A stretch of 64,000 nucleotides of DNA from Phytoseiulus persimilis (taxonomy: Eukaryota; Arthropoda; Arachnida; Mesostigmata; Phytoseiidae), in contig CM075101.1 in NCBI GenBank assembly GCA_037576195.1, positions 5,704,001 to 5,768,000 on the forward strand. The letters are read 5' to 3'. The notes beneath the pieces are model-generated. The model was not told the DNA's origin and made no database searches. It worked only from the letters and a program-made list of their open reading frames with translations. The position numbers were made by a program, and so were the translations under genes. Position 1 is the stretch's first letter; every line of letters starts with the position of its first letter. Shown piece by piece: positions 47,220-57,342 of the stretch.

Positions 47220-47816
47220 CATCCCCACACAGAAGAAGGCGTGTCCAGCGAATTCCTGTCTTCTGGTATTCTCACTTACGACATAATGTTTATGAGAGAG
47301 GAGACGAAATAAAATAATAAGAAAAGTATTTCCTGGCGTTCCGCCAGATTTGTTCATAATAGCCCAACGTACTTTTGCACGAACCACGTACCGAGCCGGA
47401 GGTTCGCGCGCGCGCGACTCTGGTCGGTCGAGAGGGTTCTTCAATTCTTCGCCATGGCTTCTTGTCATGGCGAGGAGTTCATGCAGTCGACGTGAGGAAA
47501 AGAAAATCCCCGAGTCCCCGACTTTTGTGGTCTGCTCGACTGGAGCCCATGTGGAAACATTGGCATACTGTCGAATTCCGCTCTCTGCTCGTTTCAGAGT
47601 TGAGACAGCGGCACACGTTTGCGAATCCGAGAATATTTCCCACAAGCAGATCTAATCATCCGCGATCGGAGCTGTCAACGGACTACAGCTGAGTTTGAGT
47701 TCGGTCAGATTCTCTGTTCGACAGTCGGCCGCGTTCCCGATGAGTTGGGGCAGTTTTTAAACATCTATCCAATATTGGGTCACAGACGTTGCCGCCTGAT
47801 GAATCGAACAGCTTTC

Positions 47817-47927
47817 GGAGTCGAACCCGCAACGTTCTTTGTTACATGTGTCGGAAAACATCGACAACAAGGTTCGTTGTGTTCCGTTGTGGACTGGTGT
47901 AACAGCGCCTTCAGCGACCGATACTCG
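47817..47927 (-). repeat. Pol III box B with possible box A (SINE-like)
   Basis: The minus strand has a perfect GGTTCGANNCC box B (GGTTCGACTCC at 47827-47817). About 80 bases upstream is a weak box A candidate (TATCGGTCGCTGAAGGCG, within about 47924-47907). The spacing is longer than in a normal tRNA and the cloverleaf does not close, so at most it is a tRNA-derived repeat. Confidence 0.25.
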
Positions 47928-50261
47928 TTGGATGACTTCTGAGCCGTCATGTCTGCGTCGGTCAGTTCTCCCAAATTCCGTCCCTTGCAAGAGCTCCTCC
48001 ATGGGCACCTCGTCCTGCTGACCTATCGCCGGCTGGAATCCTAAGTTCGGGATTCTGGGACTCGCTCCGCTCGCGTCCGGAGGGGCTGACTCTGTTGGAC
48101 CCTCTCCGCTCGACGGGAGAGCATTTCCTGATTCCATTCCGAGGGGCAACCGGTCGCAATTTGAGCAGAAATCAAGTAAACAATAATATTCAACAGACAA
48201 GTTCTCCGGTAAGCCGATAATCGCCGATGAGCGAGTGGACCATTTGAGAAGGTTGTTTGAGCTCGCGGTCGCCCTCCAGTATCGTGTATGATGTTTGGTT
48301 CGGTTCGGAGGTGAAGCAGACTGTTGCCGATCGGAACGGTAGACGGGTCTGAAGAGCGGTGTTTGCATAGACGAGCGCGCCGCTCGGAGCAGAAACAATG
48401 GGGAGCCAGATAGGTTTGTATTCGTAATGCCCCTCAATTAGTTCCATTCAGGAGACAGTCAGGTTCACAGGTTACCCCACTGGCTGGGGAAAGCACACAT
48501 GCAGATAGACAGGCAGAGAAATAGACAGTCACTTTGGGAGGCGGGTAGAAGACAGACGGACGTTCGGCATTCGTATCGCTGTTGGGCGGATGAGAATTTC
48601 ATTTCACGGATGATATCAGAACTGATTTATGATGCTTTCGGATACCGTGGACGTCTCGGTCACAACACTGGACGTCTGCGAAGACGACATCCGGGGAGTT
48701 TTGTCTACCCTGGATGTTATGCGTCTGAATCAGACGCAGGGGACGAGATTGTCAGTTTCTCGCTGAGACCTCATTCTCTGTTTCGGAACGCTCTGCGCCG
48801 TGAAGAATAGTCGGTCCGAGTGGGAAAACAGCTGCTACAGGGATTTCAGGAAGTCATCTGACTGAGTGCACACGTCTCACACACTCCTCGCAGGACTGAA
48901 CTGAGTTTTCGAAGCAGACGAAGTTGCGTTCGGGATCGAAGTTGGGCCTGGGACAAAATCGAATTCTTCTGGCATGACAGTCCTTAACTCCGCCTTGGTC
49001 CTCCGCATCGAAACCCGCACCCCATCGAAATCTGAGACCATTTATTTCACGCTCTCATTAGAATACGAGCTCATTTGTAGGTAAGGCGTGGAACATCATG
49101 ATGATGAACATGATCAAAGTTCTGGCCGCATCGAAATAGAAGCACTCTCGTAATGAGTTTCTATGCTAATTCCATGGTTGTTGAAACGAACCATACAGGT
49201 TGTTCAAAAAGACGCATCTGATCTTGATCAAACGCGTAACTCACTGACGCAATTTGCATTCACAGCGTAACGAGAATAATGTTTCATCACGGACACGTAA
49301 GTTGCTTTGTTATCTTCGCAGATTATCATACTGGTTCATCCGTTGACGAGATTGATGAGCTCTTCGAGATCATGATGCACTGAAAAAGTGATTTCGAGTA
49401 CCGATTTCCATCGCTGTCACTCAGACGTCGTGACGTACCACGGTGAACATGTGTGCCGAACTGTTTGAGCTAGTCGCGTAAATGAATTGAGTTTTAGGCA
49501 CTCGACTGAACACTGCCCGGCTGTCACCCGTGGAACAATTCTTCCTTCCGTTCCTTCGTTTCGTTTTAGCATAACAAAACGCCCCGCTGATGAGTGTCGG
49601 TCGCAGATGAGGCTTTCCGAGCAACAGTCGACTTCAGGTAGCTTGAGCAATCATCGTCGCTCCATAATTATGCCTCGCGCGTACATTCGAGAATTCACAC
49701 ACTTGAAGGCGGCGGACGAGTCCATGCGGTGGTGCGGCACCTGTACGAGACTACTGAATCGAGTCTCATGCATCCACGGATTCATGTGATACCTGATGTG
49801 GAAATCGCTCTGGAGTTCTCGTTTCCTGAGCGCTCCGGACCTTACCGCGGGAAAACTCGATCAGAATGTCGCATGAGGAGGCGGAATATCTATATTTGGA
49901 CGGAACGATGCGTTTCCCGCCTCTTCCTGTAGATGTCGTACCCATCCAGATGGATTTATTAATATTGCACTTGAAGTACCTCGACCACGGCACTCCAAGA
50001 GCGAACTTGGACAGTTCGGGCATGTTGCCAGAGAAGTCACCCATTGCCTGTCGATCCTATCTTTGACTTATGGATGACCTCTATGATTTTCCAAATTCCA
50101 GTCAGCACCTGCATAACGCCAACTCGGGAAGTGAAGTATGAGTGACTGCACCTCGAATCATCTGTCGTTTTTGCGCTTATGCGCCGAATGGATAAAAATT
50201 GTTTTCTCAACCGATTTCGTCCCGTGAGACGAACCTCCGATTCCTTGAACTAGTTCGATTA

Positions 50262-50340
50262 GCCACGGCTTGCGATGGAACTTTCCGATACCCGCACTCT
50301 GGACACTCCGATGCTCTACCGATAGGACCCCAACCTGAAA
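50262..50340 (-). repeat. tRNA-like D-arm in a possible repeat
   Basis: The minus strand reads CCTATCGGTAGAGCATCGGA, which is close to the tRNA D-arm (CAGTCGGTAGAGCATCGGA). About 20 bases later CGGGTATCGGAAAG is only a poor box B. No full tRNA fold is possible. It could be another copy of a tRNA-derived repeat, or chance. Confidence 0.25.
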
Positions 50341-52102
50341 GTTCCCTGTTACGGTAGAGTTCCCCGGTCTGGCGTCGGTGGAATAAAGAAAAACAAAGAT
50401 GTACATGTTATAGTTTTGATTTGTTCGCTGCAAACATCTCCTTTATTCATTTGCTCGTATCAGAATGTTGTTTTCGTCATCCTTCCTTTTCTCTCCTCCA
50501 GCTTTTGGGATCATCGAAGTCGGTTCACGGACATCACATAAGGGCTGCTACACAATGCGATACCATCGGTGTACCATTGTCGTCCCCATCGATTCATTCC
50601 ATTCTTGACCATGTTGCGTTTAGGCGCTGCGACACCGTTCAGCAAGAAAGAGCATTAGGTTTTCGAAATGAAATTTTTGTCTCTGTCCACCGAGTGATCT
50701 AGCGCCAATCAATACCAACGCTCCACCTCGAACCTCACGTGACGTACTCAAACCGAAACCGAATTGGTCTGAGGTGACGATTGTAGACGGACAATGTACT
50801 CAATGATAATGTATGCATGCCATCATTCATCAGAAATTTTGTTATGCACCTCTCGCCACGTCCCGCAACTTGAATCGCCAAATCGGAGTTCTCAGAAATC
50901 AGGAACCGGAGGCCTATTACTGCCGACTACATACGCCGTAAGCTACGGATGAAAATGACGCTTCTCCCGAGAGGCAGTTCCGAATTCCGCCGATTTTCAC
51001 AGCTCACAATTGATCACGAAGCCCTTTCGCATGCTCACGGGCTTTTATCAAACGAACGCTCCAGCCGTGTCGAGATATTTCCAGATCGAATCTTTCTTGG
51101 GGTGAAAATGCTACCTAAAATCATTTAAGTTCGATGATCAGCTGATTGAACAGGACAGAAACAGGGGTTTTGGTTGCGAGATCAGCGACCGATTCATCCG
51201 AGAAATTTGAGATCTCTCTTGGAATTCCCAAGGCCGAGCTCGGCGAACCCAGTCAGAACGAGGAAAATATTATTTTCATGCCGGATGCAGTGATTTGATC
51301 AAATCATTCTTTGGGGCGAAGCAATCAAGTCATTTTCAACGATTTGTTCCCTGCCGGAGCGTGAACAGTTGCTGATCGCTCGGAGCGTGCCTGAAGCGTT
51401 TTGTGCGTCTAAAAAACTTGACCTGCGGCGTCCCGATCACCCGCGAAATCATCTAGTCTCGGAATTCAACTGCAGGCCAAGAACTCTCCTCTTCCGAAAC
51501 CTGGTCTCGCTCGGAAACAGGTTCGACCCGAGGAAGCTTTCCATGACAGGGTACGCTTCGAAACTCTCCCACCGAATGAATAACGGAAATCGCGAAAGCC
51601 CTCCAAACTCAACAGCTAGTGTTCAGACGACTGGGGTAAGGGATTCTCCTCATCGAATCACGGAGGGTGTTGGAACCGCCGTCCTCGTTTGATTCCGAGC
51701 TCAGACAGAACTTTCACTGAGGCTCACGCAACATTGTTTCGCTAATTTTCCAGACATGTCGCGCATGCCCCCAACAATGAGGTGGGCTTCGGGTCATTTC
51801 GCTGACACAGTTTGACGTTTTCCTCGATTAGAGCATCGGGGCCAATCGGGAAGAGTAGCATTCTCCCGCTCCGTTTCTTCCGCGACTGATCAGCCTCTAG
51901 TTTTGGAGCTTCAGCTTCGCACTCGGGGAAACTCGCCCTGCGCGGTACTTTCGATTGGAAGAGAGGAGTTCCCGTCCGAGTCGCCGAATCCACGCCCACT
52001 TCAATGCGTGATTCGTTTCCGTGACAATCTCATAAGTAGTCGGCAATCAATCTCTCGAAATACAACCCCGGCAATTGTTATCCATGTTTACCATGTGTAC
52101 AC

Positions 52103-52108
52103 TTTATT
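52103..52108 (-). terminator. poly(A) signal AATAAA of Lim1 copy B
   Basis: AATAAA on the minus strand 186 bp beyond the stop codon of copy B (52296-52294), giving a short 3' UTR. Confidence 0.5.
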
Positions 52109-52293
52109 TACACGAATCAGCCCAGCAGGCTTCCTCAAAATACCTTCCAGATCGCGTTGCCCCATATCTGGGAAGCTCACCGAACAGGGATCACTTGATT
52201 CTACAGTCTGGCGATCGAAACCGAGCGGCGACGGTTTGGCCATTCAGATATTTACCAATTGTATTTCCTAACCAAACTAAGGTCTTCCTCATT

Positions 52294-52487
52294 TTACCAA
52301 ACAGGCGTCTCGTTCGGCATTTGCGTGGAGAAACTGCCGCCTGAATCGCTTCGCGGAGGCTGTCCGTACGGAGGATCGGAGCCCTGCAGGCTCAGCACGG
52401 AGTCCGGACTCGATCTCGGCTGCGAGTTCAGCTGAAGTTCTCCGTGCTGGCCTTGCAGATGGAATGCGTCCGAAGCCATGTTAACTC
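52294..52487 (-). CDS. Lim1: Lim1 copy B, last coding exon (C-terminus)
   Basis: Acceptor CCCTTGCAG|GA (exon 5' end at 52487) to TAA at 52296-52294. It encodes the tail from [16 protein letters not shown] to the terminal P-V-W. RSSPDSV, SLQGSD and [16 protein letters not shown] match copy A. It is three bases longer than exon 6 of copy A, and the first 20 residues are the most divergent part. Confidence 0.94.
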
Positions 52488-55400
52488 CTGCAAGGGTTCT
52501 TTTCCTTTAGGTCGGTTACTCGAACCCCCCTGTCTGAGTCGTAGGGTAGAAACTAGGCCCACCGTTTCTCGGCGAGAGGCTTGGATTCGCAGCGTGCCCG
52601 AACGCTAGTCCTTCGTTCTGCTGTCCGGGAAAAAAGTCATAGAAGCCGGGGCCCTGACCTCCGTTCTGTGTGTAGCCGAAATCTTGGTTCGAGGAGTCTG
52701 GAACGGGAGGAGAAAATCATTAGGATTACGGATGCTTTCTCCGGTCGGAACGACTGCAAGCAGCAGATTGTCGGAGCACGGCATTCCGCTAGATTTGAGG
52801 CAAGACCGGTCATCGAGCCCAGGTACACTCGCTTCCTCAGCCGGGGCTTCTCGGCCAAAAACAGTCGCCCTCGAACCCAAAATATATGAGCGGGTGGACT
52901 CGCGTCCATATGAGCGAACGATCGGATAGCGGAACCAAAAGAAAACCGAGACCCTATGGCAGGCACATGGCCCTAGCCTGGCGTGCCGGTCGGAATAAAT
53001 AGATGCTGTCAGGAGGGAAGGCTTCCTCGGTCTACTCGAGCCATCGCGGTTCCAAGAGGAGGGCGCGGGAGAGAGCGAGGGGGAGAGAAAACAGCAAGAA
53101 AGAATGGTCAGACTTGTTCGATCTTGTCAAGCGCACCGAGCCGCCCACCGTTGTGAACAAAGCAACGCGTCAAAAGCCTCCCCTCTAATTGTTTGACGAA
53201 TGGCGAATTCGAAGGCTTGTCTTCCCTACGCCCGCCCCCCTTTTCCGTGTCCACAGCCTCCGTAAGATAGGGTTGCGAACTGGTCGAACTGAAAACAGGG
53301 AGCCGATTCGTGCGTTGTCCGCCAAAAACTGGATCGAGCCGGATCCGCCATGCGGACTTTCGTGCAAATGGCACGATCGACACCTCTTGGGTTGAGGTCA
53401 GCGATCTCTCACGCTAGGAAAAGACACGAGAGGGGACGCCGACTTAATCTGAGGATGAGGACCAGTCTATCAGTCGTTCGCTCCGTCGACTCGTCCGTCT
53501 GGGTGTCTGAGCCCGGCTGGTTTGTAGCAACCCGAAAAGCGACGAGACGGAGGGCTCTGACCGCCCGCCCGCCTGCCTGCCTGCCTGTCTGTATACGCTC
53601 TGCTGAGCCGATAGCGAGGCGAGCTCTGTAATTGCCTCGCGCTCCTATGTCACATGGGGGTTGCTTCTCTTCTTTTCTCATCTCGGCCGACTGCAGCACT
53701 GCCAGCAGCGGCAACGCCAGCAGCGGCCGAAGCACGACCGATACCACCGCCGGTAGCTGCAACTTGACAAGCAGCTCCCCGGGCAACCGCCGGCTAGTGA
53801 GAAGTCCATTCGCACGAACGACGTTGGTCCAGCGTTTGTTCTTTGCGGGGCCCGGCGAGACTTGCGCAGGCCGGCTCTGCAGTTTCGTGCGAACGCAGAG
53901 AGAACTCGCGGCGGGAACGAAGTCTACGAGCGAGTAATACGCTCAAGACTAGGCAAGAAACACCGCGCGGTCGATTGCTGGGAAGTGGCAGCGACAAACA
54001 AAAGAACGGCCAGACGCTCCACAAGTGTGAGAGCATGGAAATCGCGGCTCGTTTTTTGCGCTGTGGTTCCATTCATTCGCTCATGCTCCCGGTCTGCTCG
54101 GGAATATGATCTATCTCGAAAGGAAGACTGTCACTGACAGACACCGAACGAACGAACGACCAGCCAGCCCGTCAGTCAGGTCACGTGATCGACTTCGGGC
54201 AGATTCCGGACTCGGGGGCGGATTCGGAGCATAATCAAGAATGCAGCAGCTCAACGTCGAATAAGAGCTCGACAATGCCGTGCGGAAAATTGTTGATTCC
54301 GTCGAGAGGAGCTCTTCGGAGATGAGCCAGTCCGAGGGGGTCGATATTTCCCGAGAGGTCTTCGGGTGCCCTCGATCGTGGACCGCGCGCGCGTTTCGGA
54401 ACCAAAATTCAGCCGTGAACGACGAAAGTGGGTTCGCGAGTTCTCTTTCGGGCCGGATCGCGAGCCGTCGACGCGCGGCTGGGCGATTCCACAGCTCCAA
54501 GAGAACGACCGGACGTAAAAACGGTGTTTATAAAGTGCAGACCGCGACCGAGCACAATGATATGTTGGGAGTCAATCGCGGATCCCTCGGCTCCGAAAGC
54601 TATAATTTTGAGTGGTGCTGAATCTGTGCGCCGAATGAAGACCTCCTCTGCTTCGCTCTGTTTCCTCTCGCTCTATTTCTCGTGATCTCCGTGATTGCTG
54701 CCGTTGACACCTATCCGTCGCAGCCACGCATCACACAGCTCGAAGCAAATATTTGCTCGATCCAGAAGTGCCGTCAGAGCGACGAAAACACGCAGAAGAA
54801 AACAGTCCATTGATATCTCGGGCTCGCCCGGTAGCGCGGCACCCTTTGACTTCGGTCCTTCACTCTCGAGCCTTTTTCACGACAACCAGAAGTCCTCGAC
54901 TCGATTCTGTGTCGATCTAATCCGCCGAAGGGTGGATCAGCGAGCGCGGCGGCGCAAACGACGGAGTCCTGTCCGTGTGCCGGAGGAATCTCGGATCACC
55001 AGGTCGAAAATCTACGGCGGGGTATTTTCTCCGAACACTGACTGCTTCCCCCAACGGTGGCTGGCCTGTGGGCTAGCTAGCTGGCTGGTCGCAGCGAGCG
55101 GACGAACAAATCGACAGACATTAGCTCCCGACAACACGACTTGAGATCAGCTCCGCCATTCTGCCCCCTCATGATAAATGAGAAGACAACTCCTAACTCG
55201 AGCAGATGGTTCAAGGAAACGCCACGACGCACCGAAACGGACGCACTCGCAGCAGCCCCGGCGAGGTCCGCGAGGACACATTCGAATTCCGGTGGCCAGA
55301 AACCGCGCTGCTGCTTGCCCCGGAGCTCGTGAGATTTTCTCATGCAGGAACTCGCCGGCTCCCGCTCGATGCTCTTCCTGTTCTTGACTCGGCAGCTTCG

Positions 55401-57342
55401 GAGGACTTCCTCCACTGAATGCGAAAAGATGTCAAACCAGCCGGATAACTACGTTCAGACAAACTTTGCACAGATGCCGTGCAAATAAGATTTCGTCCGA
55501 AGCAACTCATTTCCGCCACTTCTTTGTGGGCGGCGAGATGAATCTTTCTCTCCGCTATCTGCCGGCGTGCATAGCGACGTGGCCCTGTGCGAACAAGTAA
55601 GCCACCCAACAGACAACCCAAACAGCTGCCCTCGCGCGCTCGCAGCCAGCTCGCTGACTTGAAGCTGCCCTGGGCATGAAGATTGTTGACTTTTTTGTGA
55701 TAGTGTCGGGCTCGAGAAAACATGGAATGGAGTCCAATCGTGGCCTGTGGAACGGGCGCTCAAGTCTCCTAATTTGATCTTGGAGCGCTTTTCCCCGTAG
55801 AATTCCATCTTCTGGCTCCCCGCCCCTGATTCTTCCTCCTCTCCCTCCCTGTCGGCCCCGCTCTTTCCTCCTCTCCCTTCCTGTCGCCCCCGTTGCGCCC
55901 ATCTCGAAGTTGTGCATGCAACGATCCGCCCCTTCCCGCAAAACACGTAGCGGTGCTCTCAGGGTTCCCTTGCGGAGATGTTACCAACGTAAGCGTTTCG
56001 TAACCGGGCAGCCCCGTTACAAAAAAGGAGTCACGTTGTCGAAGCGACCAGCGTTACATGAACGCATGGTAACGTGCACGTGACGTGGTCCGAGCAGGGT
56101 CGGACTGTTCATTCCGAATTCATTCCTGCAGCCGGGCAGTTCGTCGAGCGATTCGCCGGCTATGTAATAGTCATCGCCAACAGCAGCCACATCTGTCACT
56201 TAGATAAGTTTGTTATCGTTTATCGGACACGGGACAGCTCCATTCAGATCTCGTACACTCGCGGACTTGTGTATGGGAAATATCCACGCGAAGTGCGAAC
56301 CCAGTCCGTGTCGGAAACGTTCAAATATCGACCTTTCATCGAGTCGGACAATGTGACCGAGTTTCCCGGGTTCCTCTTATGACAACGCTGAGTCGGGATC
56401 GTAGTCTTACGGAAACGAGTGGAGACTGTGTTAAGCAAGTTCGTGTTGGAGTGCAGCTAACAACGATCTTTGCGCCAAGATCTGAACCCCGCCGAATAAC
56501 TGATCCGCAGTCCGGATCGGAATCATCGTTTTGCAACAGCGCCGAATCGTCGAGGGTCGAAGTCGAAAGCCGCACTCTCTGTTTTCTCCATCGCTGGTGA
56601 TGTTTGAACGCTGAATTCGTTCACTGATGATCGAAATTATGCTTCGTCTTCTGCAGCCACTTCAGAGGTCGGTTGGTTGGTTGACTGGCCGGCTGGCAGG
56701 CTGGCTGGCGCGTCGGCCAGCAGCTCGGTTGGGAGGGGTCTTGAACCGATTACTGGCGGGCATTGCCTTCAAGTTCATTTTCTGACTCGCCTCTTCTCCG
56801 GCGTCGACGTTGTCGGCGCTGCTGCTGTCGTCTACTTTGGCTCCAAAGCTGGTGCCCCAAAGCCATTTCTTCAGCTCTTTTTCTCTCTTTTTTTTTTTAA
56901 TTAACTCCTGAGACACTTCATCTACCGGGACTAGATGAGCAACGAACATTTTGCTGAAGTGAGATCTGGCGGCTCGGCTCACTTCTCGACTACAGCGAGC
57001 TCGAGCGGGTTCTCATACTTTTTTTTTTTTTTTTTCGAACCATGCACCTATCTATCGAGCAGCCGAGTCGACGGTCGAAGCTTGCCTCCCCGAAAGCTAT
57101 CCTCGGCACGAATGTTGGATGGAACACTCACCAGAGAAGTAACCGAATCCGTTCTGGGGTCCGTTCGGACCTCCTCCTTGTCCCAAGAGATCTGGTGGCG
57201 AATCATCTAGAGGGTCAGGGCTCATCCCGGGCCTCATGGACCTCATAACCCGTCGCGGACTCCGGAAAAAATGCCGCCGAGCGCCGAGTGTTGTGAGTTG
57301 CTTCATCCTCCGCTCTTTCGAGCGTCGATTCTGAAACCAGAC
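52294..57342 (-). CDS. Lim1: Lim1/Lhx1-5 LIM-homeodomain gene, copy B (3' part: last three coding exons)
   Basis: Join on the minus strand 57342-57132, 52697-52563, 52487-52294, giving 179 residues to the stop. It starts at the homeodomain recognition helix ([15 protein letters not shown]) and contains the whole C-terminal tail, with the YDFFP motif and terminal tryptophan. Intron positions and phases (0, 1, 1) are identical to copy A. All splice sites are GT-AG, there is no frameshift or premature stop, and the spliced sequence still reads as a protein under selection, so it looks functional. The exons for LIM1, LIM2, linker and homeodomain helices 1-2 are not found between 57343 and 64000 and should lie further right. 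It is convergent with copy A and diverged from it, so it is a paralogue rather than an assembly duplicate. Confidence 0.93.
52488..52562 (-). other. Lim1 copy B short intron (75 bp)
   Basis: GTGGGC donor and TTGCAG acceptor with a pyrimidine-rich stretch. It equals intron 5 of copy A in position and phase but is 566 bp shorter. Because GTGGGC is a modest donor, the alternative is read-through: the frame stays open for a further 16-17 codons and then stops, which would drop the conserved C-terminus. Confidence 0.85.
52563..52697 (-). CDS. Lim1: Lim1 copy B, penultimate exon (YDFFP motif)
   Basis: A 135-bp exon, exactly as long as exon 5 of copy A, with the same phase 1 entry and exit. The acceptor is CCCGTTCCAG|AC. 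It encodes D-S-S-N-Q-D-F-G-Y, then [15 protein letters not shown] and [11 protein letters not shown]. Confidence 0.94.
53561..53592. repeat. (CCGC)n to (CTGC)n compound microsatellite
   Basis: CCGC units grade into CTGC/CTGT units in the copy B intron. Confidence 0.75.
57019..57035. repeat. poly-T run (17)
   Basis: An uninterrupted T17 about 95 bp from the copy B exon at 57132. On the minus strand it is an A-run just inside the intron, and a shorter T-run lies at about 56888. Confidence 0.85.
57132..57342 (-). CDS. Lim1: Lim1 copy B, exon with homeodomain helix 3
   Basis: Acceptor CTCCTTTTCAG|GTC (exon 5' end at 57342) and donor TCTG|GTGAGT. It encodes [15 protein letters not shown], the arginine-rich [20 protein letters not shown], and [12 protein letters not shown]. 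It then has a glycine-rich insertion of six residues relative to copy A, before [10 protein letters not shown]. The 211-bp length gives phase 0 in and phase 1 out, matching the 193-bp exon of copy A. Confidence 0.96.

Larger units (their letters stand above)
40285..52102. other. intergenic region between the convergent Lim1 copies
   Basis: About 12 kb with no exon that I can support. It contains (CT)n at 45078-45095, tRNA/SINE-like boxes near 47.2, 47.85 and 50.3 kb, and scattered short open frames. The frame at 48190-48447 (minus, starting MELIEGHYEYKPIWLPIVSA) has a protein-like composition but no splice or promoter support. The span probably includes regulatory DNA for one or both Lim1 copies, which is inference. 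Confidence 0.5.
52698..57131 (-). other. Lim1 copy B intron (4.4 kb)
   Basis: Corresponds to intron 4 of copy A (6.1 kb). It includes a (CCGC/CTGC)n tract at about 53561-53592 and a T17 run at 57019-57035. The 102-codon plus-strand frame at 56074-56382 looks protein-like but is unsupported. Confidence 0.85.

Noticed and set aside
51519-51530. Box B-like AGGTTCGACCC suggesting a tRNA gene
   Set aside because: No box A at the proper distance upstream and no cloverleaf can be drawn.
52508-52697. Read-through of the copy B YDFFP exon into the 75-bp intron as an alternative C-terminus
   Set aside because: The spliced form restores the conserved tail and terminal tryptophan with the same phase as copy A, so the intron is the better reading.
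54529-54536. TTATAAAG as a TATA box in the copy B intron
   Set aside because: Only very short frames follow and no initiator or coherent product is seen.
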